A DNA stretch of 64,000 bases from Cuneatibacter sp. NSJ-177 (GTDB taxonomy: Bacteria; Bacillota; Clostridia; Lachnospirales; Lachnospiraceae). Shown piece by piece: positions 1 to 11,600 of the stretch. The position numbers and the translations under genes were made by a program. The stretch's first letter is position 1; every line of letters begins with the position of its first letter. The stretch is taken from NCBI RefSeq assembly GCF_022867805.1, contig NZ_JALIFO010000006.1:868001-932000 (forward strand). The letters are read 5' to 3'. The notes beneath the pieces were generated by a model, which searched no databases, was not told the origin of the DNA, and saw only the letters and a program-made list of their open reading frames with translations.

Positions 1-125
1 TCCGCGGCACGGCCATGATCATCTGCATCTGGTTCAGCATCTGCATGCTCCTGGTGGATATCATCTACGCCGGGGTGGATCCGAGGATCCGCTCGCAGTT
101 CGCTAAAAAGAAGAAAAGAGGATAG
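1..125 (+). CDS. ABC transporter permease (DppB/OppB type), C-terminal fragment
   Basis: Only the last 40 codons are in the window; the reading frame enters at base 3 and ends at the TAG at 123-125. The visible tail is a hydrophobic helix followed by the motif LVDIIYAGVDPRIR and a lysine-rich cytoplasmic end. That motif is typical of the C-terminus of the first inner-membrane permease of peptide/nickel ABC importers. The second permease starts 3 bp downstream, so the two are in one operon. Confidence 0.85.
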   Translation, partial: RGTAMIICIWFSICMLLVDIIYAGVDPRIRSQFAKKKKRG

Positions 126-128
126 GCT

Positions 129-998
129 ATGGAAAATCAAATTTCTTCGATTAAAAAAACGAGCCAGTTCAAGGAGGTCACCCGCCGCCTGTTTAAAAAT
201 AAGCTGGCCATTGCAGGACTCGTCTTCATCGTGCTGTTGATTTTTATCATGATCTTCGCCGACTTCCTGGCGCCCTACGGCTATGCGGAGCAGGATTTCA
301 CGGCAACGTACCAGGGGCCCAGCGCAGAGCATCTGCTGGGGACCGACCATCTGGGGCGGGATATTTTAAGCCGTCTGATCTATGGATCCCGGATTTCCAT
401 GGAAATCGCCGTGCTATCCGTGGCTCTCTCGGCTACCATCGGCATTACGATCGGAGCCATCGCCGGATTCTACGGAGGCAAAATAGATAATTTACTAATG
501 CGCTTTCTTGACATTTACCAGTCGATCCCGGTGCTGATCCTCTCGATTGCCATCGCCACCTCCCTGGGGCCCGGCGTGACCAACACGATTCTGGCCCTCG
601 CCATCTCGGTCTGCCCCAGCTATGCGCGGCTGATGCGGGCGTCGGTCATGACGGTCCGGGACAAGGAATATATCGAAGCGGCCCGCTCCATCAATGCAAA
701 CGATGCGCGTATTATCCTGCGCCACGCCCTGCCCAATGCGTTTTCTCCGATGATTGTGAACATTACCATGACCATTGGTTCTTCGATGCTGACGGCGGCC
801 ACCTTGAGTTTTGTCGGACTCGGCGCGCAGCCTCCTTCGCCGGAATGGGGCGCTATGCTGACGGCGGCCAAGAGCTATATCCGGGATTACCCGTACATGA
901 TCACTTCCCCCGGCGTGTGCATTATGTTGAGCGTTCTTTCCTTCAACGTGCTGGGCGACGGTCTGCGGGATGCCCTGGACCCTCGTTTGAAAAATTAA
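129..998 (+). CDS. Peptide/nickel-type ABC transporter permease (DppC/OppC family)
   Basis: This 289-residue integral membrane protein should be the second pore subunit of a peptide (or nickel/opine) importer. Residues 1-25 are a polar cytoplasmic tail, and a first long hydrophobic helix lies at about 28-48 (AGLVFIVLLIFIMIFADFLAP). The segment HLLGTDHLGRDILSRLIYGSR is the usual DppC sequence before the transport domain. The EAA loop that contacts the ATPases is EAARSINANDARIILRHALPN at about 182-202. Length and order match DppC. It is followed 10 bp downstream by the first ATPase. Substrate cannot be told from the permease. Confidence 0.93.
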   Translation: MENQISSIKKTSQFKEVTRRLFKNKLAIAGLVFIVLLIFIMIFADFLAPYGYAEQDFTATYQGPSAEHLLGTDHLGRDILSRLIYGSRISMEIAVLSVALSATIGITIGAIAGFYGGKIDNLLMRFLDIYQSIPVLILSIAIATSLGPGVTNTILALAISVCPSYARLMRASVMTVRDKEYIEAARSINANDARIILRHALPNAFSPMIVNITMTIGSSMLTAATLSFVGLGAQPPSPEWGAMLTAAKSYIRDYPYMITSPGVCIMLSVLSFNVLGDGLRDALDPRLKN

Positions 999-1008
999 GG
1001 AGGCGGCC

Positions 1009-1986
1009 ATGAAAGACGAAAAGCAATTATTGAATATAAAGAACCTGGTGGTGGAATACCGGACCGACGGAGGCGTGATCCACGCGGTCAACGGTTTTGA
1101 CCTGAGCCTGAAAAAGGGGGAAGCCCTGGGTCTGGTCGGGGAGACCGGCGCCGGGAAAACCACGGTGGCAAAGGCGATTCTCCGGATCCTGCCGGACCCT
1201 CCGGCAAAAGTGTGCAGCGGAAGCATCGAATTTGAAGGGGAAGATCTCCTTCGCCTCAGCGAGGCCAACATGCACCGGATCCGCGGAAATAAGATCTCTA
1301 TGATTTTCCAGGACCCAATGACCGCTCTGAATCCGGTGGAGACCATCGGAGAGCAGATCGCGGAGCCGGTCCGCATCCACAACCGCGTCTCCCGCTCCGA
1401 GGCTAGGAAGCGCACCATCGAGATGCTGGAGATGGTGGGAATTCCAGGGGAACGTTACTCGGAATATCCCCATCAATTTTCCGGAGGCATGAAACAGAGG
1501 GTCATCATTGCCATGGCGCTGGCCTGCAATCCGGAGCTGCTGCTGGCGGATGAGCCCACCACGGCTCTGGACGTGACGATTCAGGCTCAGGTGCTGGAAA
1601 TGATGGCAAACCTGAAAAAAGATCTTGACACCTCGTTAATTTTGATCACCCATGATCTGGGGATTGTTGCCGAGATGTGTGAAAAGGTGGCGGTGGTTTA
1701 CGCAGGGGAGATCGTAGAGAGCGGGACAGCGGACGATATTTTTAACCATACGGCCCATCCCTACACCGAAGGGCTGTTCGATTCCCTGCCCCGGATCAAC
1801 TCCACCGCGCGGCGGCTAAGGCCCATCAAAGGACTGATGCCGGATCCGTCCAATCTGCCGGAGGGCTGCAAGTTCTGTCCCCGCTGCCCCTATGCGGAGG
1901 AGATCTGTCAAAAGAAAAATCCGGATTTCACCGAGACAACGCCAGGTCATTTTGTCAAGTGTCATAAACGGAAGGGGGATGCGTGA
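1009..1986 (+). CDS. Peptide/nickel ABC transporter ATP-binding protein (OppD/DppD family)
   Basis: This is the first ATPase subunit (325 aa) that energises the importer. Walker A is GETGAGKT (residues 44-51), the Q-loop is in FQDPMTALNP, the ABC signature is FSGGMKQR, and Walker B is LLLADEPTTALD. The H-loop is in LITHDLG. The C-terminal oligopeptide-transporter extension carries CKFCPRCPYAEEIC, the cysteine-rich tail often seen in OppD/DppD. The start has a strong GGAGG ribosome-binding site. The stop codon overlaps the start of the partner ATPase (TGATG), consistent with translational coupling. Confidence 0.94.
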   Translation: MKDEKQLLNIKNLVVEYRTDGGVIHAVNGFDLSLKKGEALGLVGETGAGKTTVAKAILRILPDPPAKVCSGSIEFEGEDLLRLSEANMHRIRGNKISMIFQDPMTALNPVETIGEQIAEPVRIHNRVSRSEARKRTIEMLEMVGIPGERYSEYPHQFSGGMKQRVIIAMALACNPELLLADEPTTALDVTIQAQVLEMMANLKKDLDTSLILITHDLGIVAEMCEKVAVVYAGEIVESGTADDIFNHTAHPYTEGLFDSLPRINSTARRLRPIKGLMPDPSNLPEGCKFCPRCPYAEEICQKKNPDFTETTPGHFVKCHKRKGDA

Positions 1987-2942
1987 TGTCTGCCATACTG
2001 GAAGTACAGGACTTGAAAAAATACTTTAAGACACCCAAGGGCGCCCTTCACGCTGTGGATGGGATCAGCTTTCAACTGGAAGAGGGGAAAACCCTGGGAG
2101 TCGTGGGAGAGTCCGGCTGCGGAAAATCTACCCTCGGCCGCACCATCCTACACCTTTTGGACAGTACGGGAGGAAAAATCTTCTTTGAAGGTCAGGACGT
2201 GACAAAACTGGATAAGCCTGCTTTGAAAAAATACAGGGAGAAGATGCAGATTATTTTCCAGGACCCCTTTGCTTCCCTGAATCCCCGGATGACGACCGCC
2301 GAGACCATCATGGAACCCTTGATGCTAAGGGGCGGTATGAGCCGGGACGCCATGTTACAGGAGACGGCGGGGCTCATGGAGACCGTGGGCCTTGCCAATC
2401 GTTTTGCCAACGCCTATCCCCACGAGATGGACGGCGGAAGAAGGCAGAGAATCGGAATCGCCAGGGCTCTGGCCCTAAGTCCCAAATTCATCGTCTGCGA
2501 CGAGCCAGTCTCTGCCCTCGACGTCTCGATCCAGGCCCAGGTGCTGAATCTGATGTTGGACTTGCAGGAGGAGCGGAACCTGACTTATATTTTCGTCACC
2601 CATGATTTGTCCGTCGTCAAATACATCTCCGACGAGATCATGGTCATGTATCTGGGGCAGATGGTGGAGAAGACATCCTCCGAGGATCTCTTCGCCAACC
2701 CGCTCCACCCCTACACCAAGGCGTTGCTCTCCGCCATCCCGGTGCCGGAGGTTCCCTGCAAAAAGCAGCGGATCCTTCTAAAGGGTGAGATCACTTCCCC
2801 GATCGATCCCAAACCCGGCTGCCGTTTTGCCGCCCGCTGCCCCTACGCCGGCGAAGAATGCCACCGCCCCCAAACCCCAGAAGAAATCCAACCCGGCCAC
2901 TTCGTCTCCTGCTGCCAAGCAAGAAAAATCAACGCCATGTAA
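1986..2942 (+). CDS. Peptide/nickel ABC transporter ATP-binding protein (OppF/DppF family)
   Basis: This is the second ATPase of the importer (318 aa from the ATG at 1986; an upstream GTG at 1983 is possible but less likely). Walker A is GESGCGKST (41-49) and Walker B is FIVCDEPVSALD. The ABC signature reads MDGGRRQR rather than LSGGQRQR. This variant changes the Ser and Gln of the loop but keeps both glycines and is, to my knowledge, found in other clostridial DppF proteins. The C-terminal CRFAARCPYAGEEC mirrors the cysteine tail of the partner. The upstream AAGGGGG and the TGATG overlap support the chosen start. Confidence 0.93.
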   Translation: MSAILEVQDLKKYFKTPKGALHAVDGISFQLEEGKTLGVVGESGCGKSTLGRTILHLLDSTGGKIFFEGQDVTKLDKPALKKYREKMQIIFQDPFASLNPRMTTAETIMEPLMLRGGMSRDAMLQETAGLMETVGLANRFANAYPHEMDGGRRQRIGIARALALSPKFIVCDEPVSALDVSIQAQVLNLMLDLQEERNLTYIFVTHDLSVVKYISDEIMVMYLGQMVEKTSSEDLFANPLHPYTKALLSAIPVPEVPCKKQRILLKGEITSPIDPKPGCRFAARCPYAGEECHRPQTPEEIQPGHFVSCCQARKINAM

Positions 2943-3252
2943 AAAAACCTCCCACCCAGAATCGAGCCAGAGGGAATGGGCGCAGAATACGCCAACCATG
3001 CCCCACCCAGAAGCGTGCCCAAGAGGGGGGGAGTGCAGAGGGGGCCGTTCGGATTTACCAGGATTGCAAAGCAATCGTGGGGCCGCCCGGCAGTGGCATC
3101 AAAGATTTGCTGAAGGCAAATCTACATATGCGGTCATTGCAACTCTGAGATCGGCCCCCCTTTGCGTCCCTATTCCGGAGGCCTCCAGAACCGTCAATGG
3201 TTTACCCACAAAATAGAACAAATAAACATAAAAAAATAAAAGGAGAAAGAGA
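2943..3252 (+). other. Structured 310-bp gap between ATPase and binding-protein genes
   Basis: No convincing gene lies here. The sequence is rich in inverted repeats. An outer arm AGGGGGCCG (3039-3047) pairs with CGGCCCCCCT (3152-3161, one extra C). Inside lie GATTGC-AAA-GCAATC (3062-3076) and AGATTTGC-TGAAG-GCAAATCT (3103-3123). There is no U-tract after the outer stem, so it is not a classical terminator. It may stabilise or process the operon mRNA so that the abundant binding protein is made at a different level from the membrane subunits. An AGGAGAAAG ribosome-binding site precedes the next gene. Confidence 0.5.
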
Positions 3253-4857
3253 ATGAAAAAGACCATGAAAAAAGCACTAGCAGCCCTCTTAGCTGCAGCC
3301 CTAACCCTGTCTCTCACCGCCTGCGGTTCCGGCAGTGACGCGACAACAGCCGCCCCGGCAGGCGCCGGAGTAGCAAGCAGCGCCTCCGGAGGAACATTCG
3401 GAGGCAGCAAGGGAGAGGGAGCCGCCGTCTCCGCCAAAGATACCTTAAACATCGGCATCAATAAAGACAACGGTACCCTAGCCCCGGTTTACAACTCTCA
3501 AAACCCCGGTTATGCGATCTACGAGACCTTGTACATGGTGGACTACAACACCGAGGAATACCAGATGATGCTGGCAGAATCCGCGGAGACCACCGACAGC
3601 ACCCACATGACGGTCAAACTGAAGGACGGCATCACCGACAGCGCAGGCAATCCCCTGAAAGCCAGTGATGTGGTATACTCCCTGCAGTACGCCACCACCG
3701 ATACGATCTCCGCGATGTACGTGGCATACATCGACATGGAGGCCACCCACGCAGTGGACGATCTGACCGTAGAAATTGTTTTGAAGGAGACCAATGTCCA
3801 GCAGTGGTACCAGCTCGGCGACGTCCGCATTTTTACCCAGGCCGCCATGGAAGCCAGTTCGGACGGGATGGTAAATACTCCGGTGGGGACCGGCCCCTAT
3901 AAGGTCACCGAATATATTTCTGGTTCCTCCATTAAGATGGAAGCCAGAGACGACTATTGGGGAGAGGCTCCTGCGATCAAATATGTAAACTGGATCGTCA
4001 TCTCGGAAAACTCCCAGAGGGCTATTGCCCTGGAATCCGGCGAGATCGATCTCTGCCTGGACACGGCGGCCAGCGATTATATGAGATTTGAAGGCCAGGA
4101 AGGCTACGGCACCTATGTCCGCCATCTGTTCCGCAACGCGATCCTGGAGTTTAACTGCTCCGAGTACTCCATCATGAAGGACGTCAAGGTGAGACAGGCC
4201 GTCGCCTACGCCGTCGACAGCAACGCGGTTTTAAGCACCGTATTCAACGGGCTGGGCGAAGTCTCCAATGGGGCCACTTCCAACGCCTGCGCCGCCTTTG
4301 ATCCGACCTGGAACAACGAATATTATCCCTACAATGTGGAGAAAGCCAAAGCCCTGCTGACGGAGGCTGGAATCGCGGAAGGAACCCATGTCACCATCGG
4401 CAACAACGGAACCACGGTCAACTCGATGATCGCAGAAGTCGTTCAGTCCTTCCTGCTGGCGGTTGGTTTGGATGCGGAAATCATGACCTACGACAACGCC
4501 ACCTGGAGCAGCGTCCGCCAGGATGCCAACTGCGGCCTGGATATCTGCGTACAGGTCTACTCCAGCCCTGACGGCTACTATGCCGGTGAGATCTGGTCCG
4601 GCGTTTTCTCCTCCGGCACCAACCATTATGAGAATGAAGAACTCTATCAACTGATTTCCGAAGCCATGGCCACCGTGGACACAAAAAAGCAGCTGGAGCT
4701 CAACAAACAGATCAACGACATCATGGTCAGCGAAGTCCCCGGTTACGGCCTTGTGGACATGAGCAACCTCTACGTCTGGAACGCTTCTCTGGCCGGTGTG
4801 GAGGAGATGGCCCTGGCCAACACCAGGGTGATTCCGAATGTGTTGTACTTTAAGTAA
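3253..4857 (+). CDS. ABC transporter substrate-binding lipoprotein (SBP_bac_5 family)
   Basis: This 534-residue extracytoplasmic solute receptor should deliver peptides or related compounds to the permease pair. The N-terminus is a lipoprotein signal (Lys-rich n-region, Ala/Leu helix, lipobox LTAC with the acylated Cys at 24), followed by a Ser/Gly/Ala linker. The mature part has family-5 landmarks: an early segment with LYMVDYNTEEYQMMLAESAE, then VNTPVGTGPYKVTEY, and VRQAVAYAVD in the second lobe. It sits after the ATPases, separated by the structured gap, in an operon with a CocE-like hydrolase. Ligand is unknown. Confidence 0.92.
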   Translation: MKKTMKKALAALLAAALTLSLTACGSGSDATTAAPAGAGVASSASGGTFGGSKGEGAAVSAKDTLNIGINKDNGTLAPVYNSQNPGYAIYETLYMVDYNTEEYQMMLAESAETTDSTHMTVKLKDGITDSAGNPLKASDVVYSLQYATTDTISAMYVAYIDMEATHAVDDLTVEIVLKETNVQQWYQLGDVRIFTQAAMEASSDGMVNTPVGTGPYKVTEYISGSSIKMEARDDYWGEAPAIKYVNWIVISENSQRAIALESGEIDLCLDTAASDYMRFEGQEGYGTYVRHLFRNAILEFNCSEYSIMKDVKVRQAVAYAVDSNAVLSTVFNGLGEVSNGATSNACAAFDPTWNNEYYPYNVEKAKALLTEAGIAEGTHVTIGNNGTTVNSMIAEVVQSFLLAVGLDAEIMTYDNATWSSVRQDANCGLDICVQVYSSPDGYYAGEIWSGVFSSGTNHYENEELYQLISEAMATVDTKKQLELNKQINDIMVSEVPGYGLVDMSNLYVWNASLAGVEEMALANTRVIPNVLYFK

Positions 4858-4914
4858 GCGGCGATTCTGAGAGACACGAAAACGAAGCCATAGAAGCTGT
4901 TTGAGGATATGGAA

Positions 4915-6654
4915 ATGAAAAAACAATATAACGCAGCCATACCCATGCGGGACGGCCTGATTCTCCGTGCAGATCTCTATTTTCCAGAGGAAGGCGCCTG
5001 CTTTCCCACGATCCTTGTGCGCACCCCGTATGACAAAACAGAGTATACCCAGACACCCCGTTACACTTCCCCGGATCTCTACACCGCCTCTGGCTATGCG
5101 GTCGTGGTCCAGGACTGCCGCGGCACCGGCGAGTCCGAAGGTCATTATCAGCCCTGGCTGATGGACGCGGAGGACGGCTACGACACGGTGGAATGGGTTG
5201 CGGCCCAGGAATGGAGCAACGGAAAGGTCGGCATGATGGGGTCTTCCAACCTTGGAGCCACCCAGCTATTGGCGGCGTCCATGCGGCCTCCTCATCTGAC
5301 CTGCATCTGTCCGGCCGGAACCTCCGCAGGCTTTCCTTTCTTTAAAAACGGAGTCATGGACCTGGCCGGAACCGCCATCTGGTACATGCAGCAGGCGGTC
5401 CGGACATCCCGCCGCGCCGGGATGGAGCCGGAAGCTTTGGCCCGGCTTGCACAAAAGATGAAGGAACTTTCCGACCGGGTGGAAGAGCAGCTGCCCTGCC
5501 TTCCGCTGAGAGATATCCCCTTCGCTCATGTGGAGGACGTGCAGATGGATCGGTTTTTCCTGGAATACCTGGATCATATCGAGGAGGTGGCTTACTGGAC
5601 CAAACTCCATATGCCGGCGGACTTACGGGCCATCGAGGTCCCGACGCTCTGGATTATGAACTGGTATGACCACCTGGCGAAAACCGTACTGGAAGGGTAT
5701 CATACCATGAAGTCCGCCTGCGTCCCTTCGGCCCAGGACAATCTGTACCTGTATTTCGGACCCTGGCGGATTTACGGCGGTGTCGAGGGCAGCGATGCCG
5801 GCGCCTGCCTGCCCGGCGATCCGACGGGGCAGCCGGTCTGGGGGATCGGGAAACGGCTGTCCGAGATTTTGCTCAGCTGGTTTGATTTTTGGCTGAAAGG
5901 GGAGGACAGCAGCTTTAACCGGGAGCAGCATGTGCTGGTTCATACGTTAGGGGAGGAGGCCCGCTGGCGCTACGAGGCGGCGTGGCCTCTGCCGGAAACC
6001 GTGTTTACCCGATTTTATCTTTCTTCCTGCAAGGGCGCCAACACCTTCCACGGCGACGGCCGCCTGACAAAAGAACAGCCCAAAACGGAACTGCCGGACA
6101 GTTATGAGTATGACCCGAAGCACCCGGTGCCGAGCAAGTCCGGTCTGGTGATCAACCCCAAGGATTCTTTGATCCAGGATCAGACGGAGGTGGAGGCCAG
6201 ACGGGATGTGCTGGTGTACACGACGGAGGTTCTGGAGGAGCGGATGGAAATCACCGGACCCGTCACCGCCAAACTCTGGGCCTCCACAGACGGTCCCGAT
6301 ACGGACTTTGCCGTGAAGCTGGTGGATGTCCATCCGGACGGCACCCCCTATAACCTGACCGAGGGGATTGTCCGCGCCCGCTTCCGGAATGGCTGGGACA
6401 GACCGGAGCTTCTAATCCCCGGCGCTGTCTATGAATATGAAATTGATCTGGGCGGGATTGGGATTGTTTTGGGGAAGGGCCATGCAATCCGCATCGAGAT
6501 CGCCAGCAGCAATTTCCCTAAATGGGACCGAAATCTGAACACCGGCCACGCCGTGGGACAGGACGCAGAGACTCGGATTGCCAAGCAGAAAATTTATCAC
6601 GACGCGGAACACCCGTCTCATGTGGTGCTGCCGGTGATCCCTGCGAAGCAGTAA
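4915..6654 (+). CDS. CocE/NonD-type alpha/beta hydrolase (S15 X-Pro dipeptidyl-peptidase-like)
   Basis: The 579-residue protein has the S15/CocE layout: alpha/beta hydrolase core, helical cap at about 140-240, and a C-terminal jelly-roll domain (about 350-575). The nucleophile elbow is GSSNLG with Ser111. The acid is probably the Asp of MNWYDH near residue 260. The region that normally reads GPW-x-H with the catalytic His reads GPWRIYGG here (282-289), with no His nearby. Activity is therefore doubtful or changed. Start: the GAGG at 4903-4906 is 8 nt from the ATG at 4915 but only 2 nt from an in-frame ATG at 4909. Its position after the binding protein suggests it processes imported acyl or peptide substrates. 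Confidence 0.87.
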   Translation: MKKQYNAAIPMRDGLILRADLYFPEEGACFPTILVRTPYDKTEYTQTPRYTSPDLYTASGYAVVVQDCRGTGESEGHYQPWLMDAEDGYDTVEWVAAQEWSNGKVGMMGSSNLGATQLLAASMRPPHLTCICPAGTSAGFPFFKNGVMDLAGTAIWYMQQAVRTSRRAGMEPEALARLAQKMKELSDRVEEQLPCLPLRDIPFAHVEDVQMDRFFLEYLDHIEEVAYWTKLHMPADLRAIEVPTLWIMNWYDHLAKTVLEGYHTMKSACVPSAQDNLYLYFGPWRIYGGVEGSDAGACLPGDPTGQPVWGIGKRLSEILLSWFDFWLKGEDSSFNREQHVLVHTLGEEARWRYEAAWPLPETVFTRFYLSSCKGANTFHGDGRLTKEQPKTELPDSYEYDPKHPVPSKSGLVINPKDSLIQDQTEVEARRDVLVYTTEVLEERMEITGPVTAKLWASTDGPDTDFAVKLVDVHPDGTPYNLTEGIVRARFRNGWDRPELLIPGAVYEYEIDLGGIGIVLGKGHAIRIEIASSNFPKWDRNLNTGHAVGQDAETRIAKQKIYHDAEHPSHVVLPVIPAKQ

Positions 6655-6773
6655 GAATCGGTTCATTATCGGCAAAACTCTGCTGCACTTCCCGGCAGGA
6701 ACCGGCAGAAACCGGCAGAAAAAAAGAGATTATTCTATTCCAATAAAATTTATCAGGTTTTTCCTTTGCTTTC

Positions 6774-8308
<1,535 letters not shown>

Positions 8309-8336
8309 GAATCTCGATTCTGAGAGATAGAAAGCC

Positions 8337-8370
8337 CCGGCTGTTCTGAGAAAGGACAGCCGGTTTTTTT
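8337..8370 (+). terminator. Intrinsic terminator after guaB
   Basis: A 10-bp stem, CCGGCTGTTC / GGACAGCCGG (one G-U), encloses a 7-nt loop and is followed by seven T residues (8364-8370). It lies 28 bp after the guaB stop. Confidence 0.9.
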
Positions 8371-8618
8371 GCGGAAAAATACTTCCTGCCTTTTGGACCG
8401 GCCTGGATTCCGGAAGTTTGGGCAGGGCATAAAAGATAAAATGTGAGAAGCTGCCAATGGTTGGCGTTGATTCCAAAGATAAAATGTAGTAAACTGAGCA
8501 TGAAGATTCCGGAAATAACAGGCTCTTACAGGCGGAACGGCGGCTCTTTTCAGTACATCGGAACTGCCCTTCGAGGAGAAAAGAGAGACGGTGGAAGGAA
8601 GAGATGAGGAGGGGAAAC
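8371..8618 (+). promoter_or_regulatory. Promoter region of the secreted protease gene with a duplicated 13-mer
   Basis: A promoter is readable: TTGATT (8467-8472), 17-bp spacer, TAAACT (8490-8495). The 13-mer AAAGATAAAATGT occurs twice, at 8432-8444 and 8475-8487. The second copy fills the promoter spacer and the first lies 43 bp upstream, about four helical turns. This fits an operator for an unknown regulator. The leader from about 8502 to 8618 is over 100 nt long; I recognise no riboswitch in it. Confidence 0.5.
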
Positions 8619-11600
8619 ATGAGGAGAAGATGGGCGCGGCGTCTGAGTTTGCTGCTGGCGGTTTTGATGCTTACTGGCAGCGTTGCTTACGGAATGGAAC
8701 TGCCGGGAGAAGTCCCGGAGACAGGAGGCCTGAAACTAGAGGAAGAGACCCTGCCGGAGACGGAGCCGTTTCCGGTAACGGATGCGGAGGAGAGCAGCGC
8801 GGATGAGACGGGCCGGGAGACGTTGCCGGCCGATCCTTCGGAAGCGGATTTATCCAGCGGACCGGAGGAACCGGAAGAAACTTCCTGGGCGGAAGGTTCT
8901 GCGGAGGAGATTCTCCAACTGGAGCTGGATCATTATGAATCGGTTCAAAACCGTCCGTTGGCATCAAACGCAGCGTCCCGTTCGGTTCAGAACGTGATTG
9001 TATTTCTGCGTTTTCAGGACGCGGGCGAATACATTACCGGGCAAAAGGTGGCGAACGCAGAAAAAACTTTCAATGAAGATGAGAATTCGCTGAAAAAATA
9101 TATGGACCGGATTTCCTACGGCCGGTATCAGGTGAGCACGGCGTTTTTTCCGCAGAACGGGGACGGCAGTTATTACTCGGTGGAGATTTCCCATCCGAGC
9201 GATTATTTTAAGCGCCAATATACCAAGGAGGACGGAACCGCCAGCGAGGGCTACACCAGTGGGACGCAGCGGTCTGATCGGGAGTTAGAGCTGGTCACGG
9301 AAGCGATGCAGGCGGTTTGCGCCCAGTTGGAGGCCTCCGGCCTGAGCCTGGATACAGATGGGGACGGCATCATCGACTCCATCTCCTTTGTAATTCCGGT
9401 TTATGGGATGGGAGGAATCGAGAACATTGAGCACGGTGATCTGCTCTGGCCCCATAAAATTGATTCCTGGATTGAGGTGCCGGTGAACGGGCTGCATGTC
9501 AGAACCTACACCATGCTGAACCGAGGCAGTGAAAATATCGGGATTTTTGGAGCCGTGAAGCGTTCCTCTCAGACGATGATCCATGAATACCTGCACTCCT
9601 TGGGGCTGCCGGACCTATACCGCGTCGGCGATCTGAATGCGAAGCCGGTCGGGCCATGGGACATTATGGAAGGAGGCGGATCAGAGCCCCCCAATCTGTC
9701 GTCCTATTATCAACGGGAAGTGCTGGGGTACGGCACCTCTCTGTCCGTCCTGACGGAGACAAAGAAAAATATTACGTTACCAGCCGCCCAATATGCGGAT
9801 CCCAGCGAATCCTATGCTGTGATCGTCCGTTCTCCCCGGAGAAACGACGCGTCGTTTGTCATTGAGAACAGGCCTGTGGATTCGGGAAATGAGGATCAGA
9901 AGAACTCCGGGCTTCTGATTTACCGGATCAATGAAAGCGGGAACGGTCCCAGCGCCTGGGATGGAAATGCGGCGGGGCCGCCGGATTTTATCTATGTGTT
10001 CCGGCCAGGGGAGAGTGATTTTAATGCAGCCGACGGGGAGATTGGCTATGCCACTTTGTCGGAGGACAATGCGAAGGGCTTTACCTCCCTGGGAAAGGCG
10101 CTGGGGACAGAAAATCAGGGGTATGACAATGGGATCCTCTATTTCGCAGACGGCGCCAACAGCGGGATCATCGTCGATCAGATCCGGAAAAATGGGGACG
10201 GCTCCATCACCTTTGATTTGACTGTTCCGGAAGCGTTGTCCGGAAAGGGAACGGAGTCGGAGCCCTACGCGATCCGGACCGCTGGGGACCTCGCGGCGAT
10301 CGGGGCGTCGCGATCCGGAGAGTGGTATCGGCTGATGAACGATCTGGACCTGAGCGGACAGGATTTTCCGGTGATTTCCAGATTCCAGGGGATTTTGGAC
10401 GGAAATGGAAAGACGATCCGGAACCTGACTGTGAACGGAAAGTTTGGGGCCGGTCTGGTGGATCAATTAGCAGCCGGCGGCGTTCTGCGGGATTTGGTTT
10501 TCGTGAACCCGGAAATTCATGCCGGGAACGGATACGCCGGGATCGTGGCGGAATCTTATGGGGAACTGTCCGGGATTGTGGTGGAAGGAGGCACAATTTC
10601 CTCCGGCAGCCGGGCGGGAGGCCTGGTTGGTTATCTGCTGAATCAGGGATCGATCCAGGGCTGCCGGACTTCGGCGGATGTGACGGCGGCCGAGGCGGGA
10701 GGACTCTGTTCCTATGTGCAGGAGGCGGAAATCCGGGACAGTTTTGCTTCCGGCAAGGTCAGCGGTTTGTCGGAGACATCGGTTCTCGGCGGCGTATTTT
10801 CCAATTTGGTGGATGTCTCGGATCATAAAATGGTGTTTTCTCAGGTGTATTGGGATTTAAACGCCACCGGCCAGGCGCTGTCGGGATGCGAGTGGACAGC
10901 ATCTTCCGGGAAAATCTTTCCGGGGACCACAGGAATAAGGATAAAGGCCACGGCGCTGAAACAGACAGGCGATTCCGGTTTCGCATCGGTGGAGAAGACG
11001 GGCGATCTCCCGATTCCGGCCGGCGTCTGGGAAAGCACAGATTCCGGGGTGCTCTCCGCGGACCCTTCTTCCGGTGCGATCAAAGCCCAGGGAGCCGGAA
11101 CAGCGGCCCTTTGCTATACATTTTCCCTCGGCACAGTAAAATGCAGTGTAAAACAGGATTTTTCCATTACTCACAGCCACATCCCATTGACGGGTATCAC
11201 ATTGAACAAAAGCAGCCTGAGCCTGACCGAGGGGGATCAGGCAACTTTGACTGTGAGTTACCAGCCGGTAAACACGACCGACAGCAGGACCGTGAGCTGG
11301 AGCAGCAGTAATCCGTCGGTTGCCACAGTATCGAATGGAACCGTGACGGCGCGGAAGGCCGGGACAGCCGTCATCACAGCAAAAACCCAATCGAAATCAG
11401 CTGCCTGCCGGGTGGAGGTTAAGGCTCCGGACCCGGTGGGAGATTTTGTGACCCGATTGTACGAATTAGTTTTGGGCAGGACTCCGGATAAAAACGGATG
11501 GTTGTTTTGGAAAAATCTTTTGCTGACCCGTCAGCAGTCCGGCACCGGCGTTGCCTTTTGCTTTATCTTCAGCCAGGAATATCAACGGAAAAATACTGCG

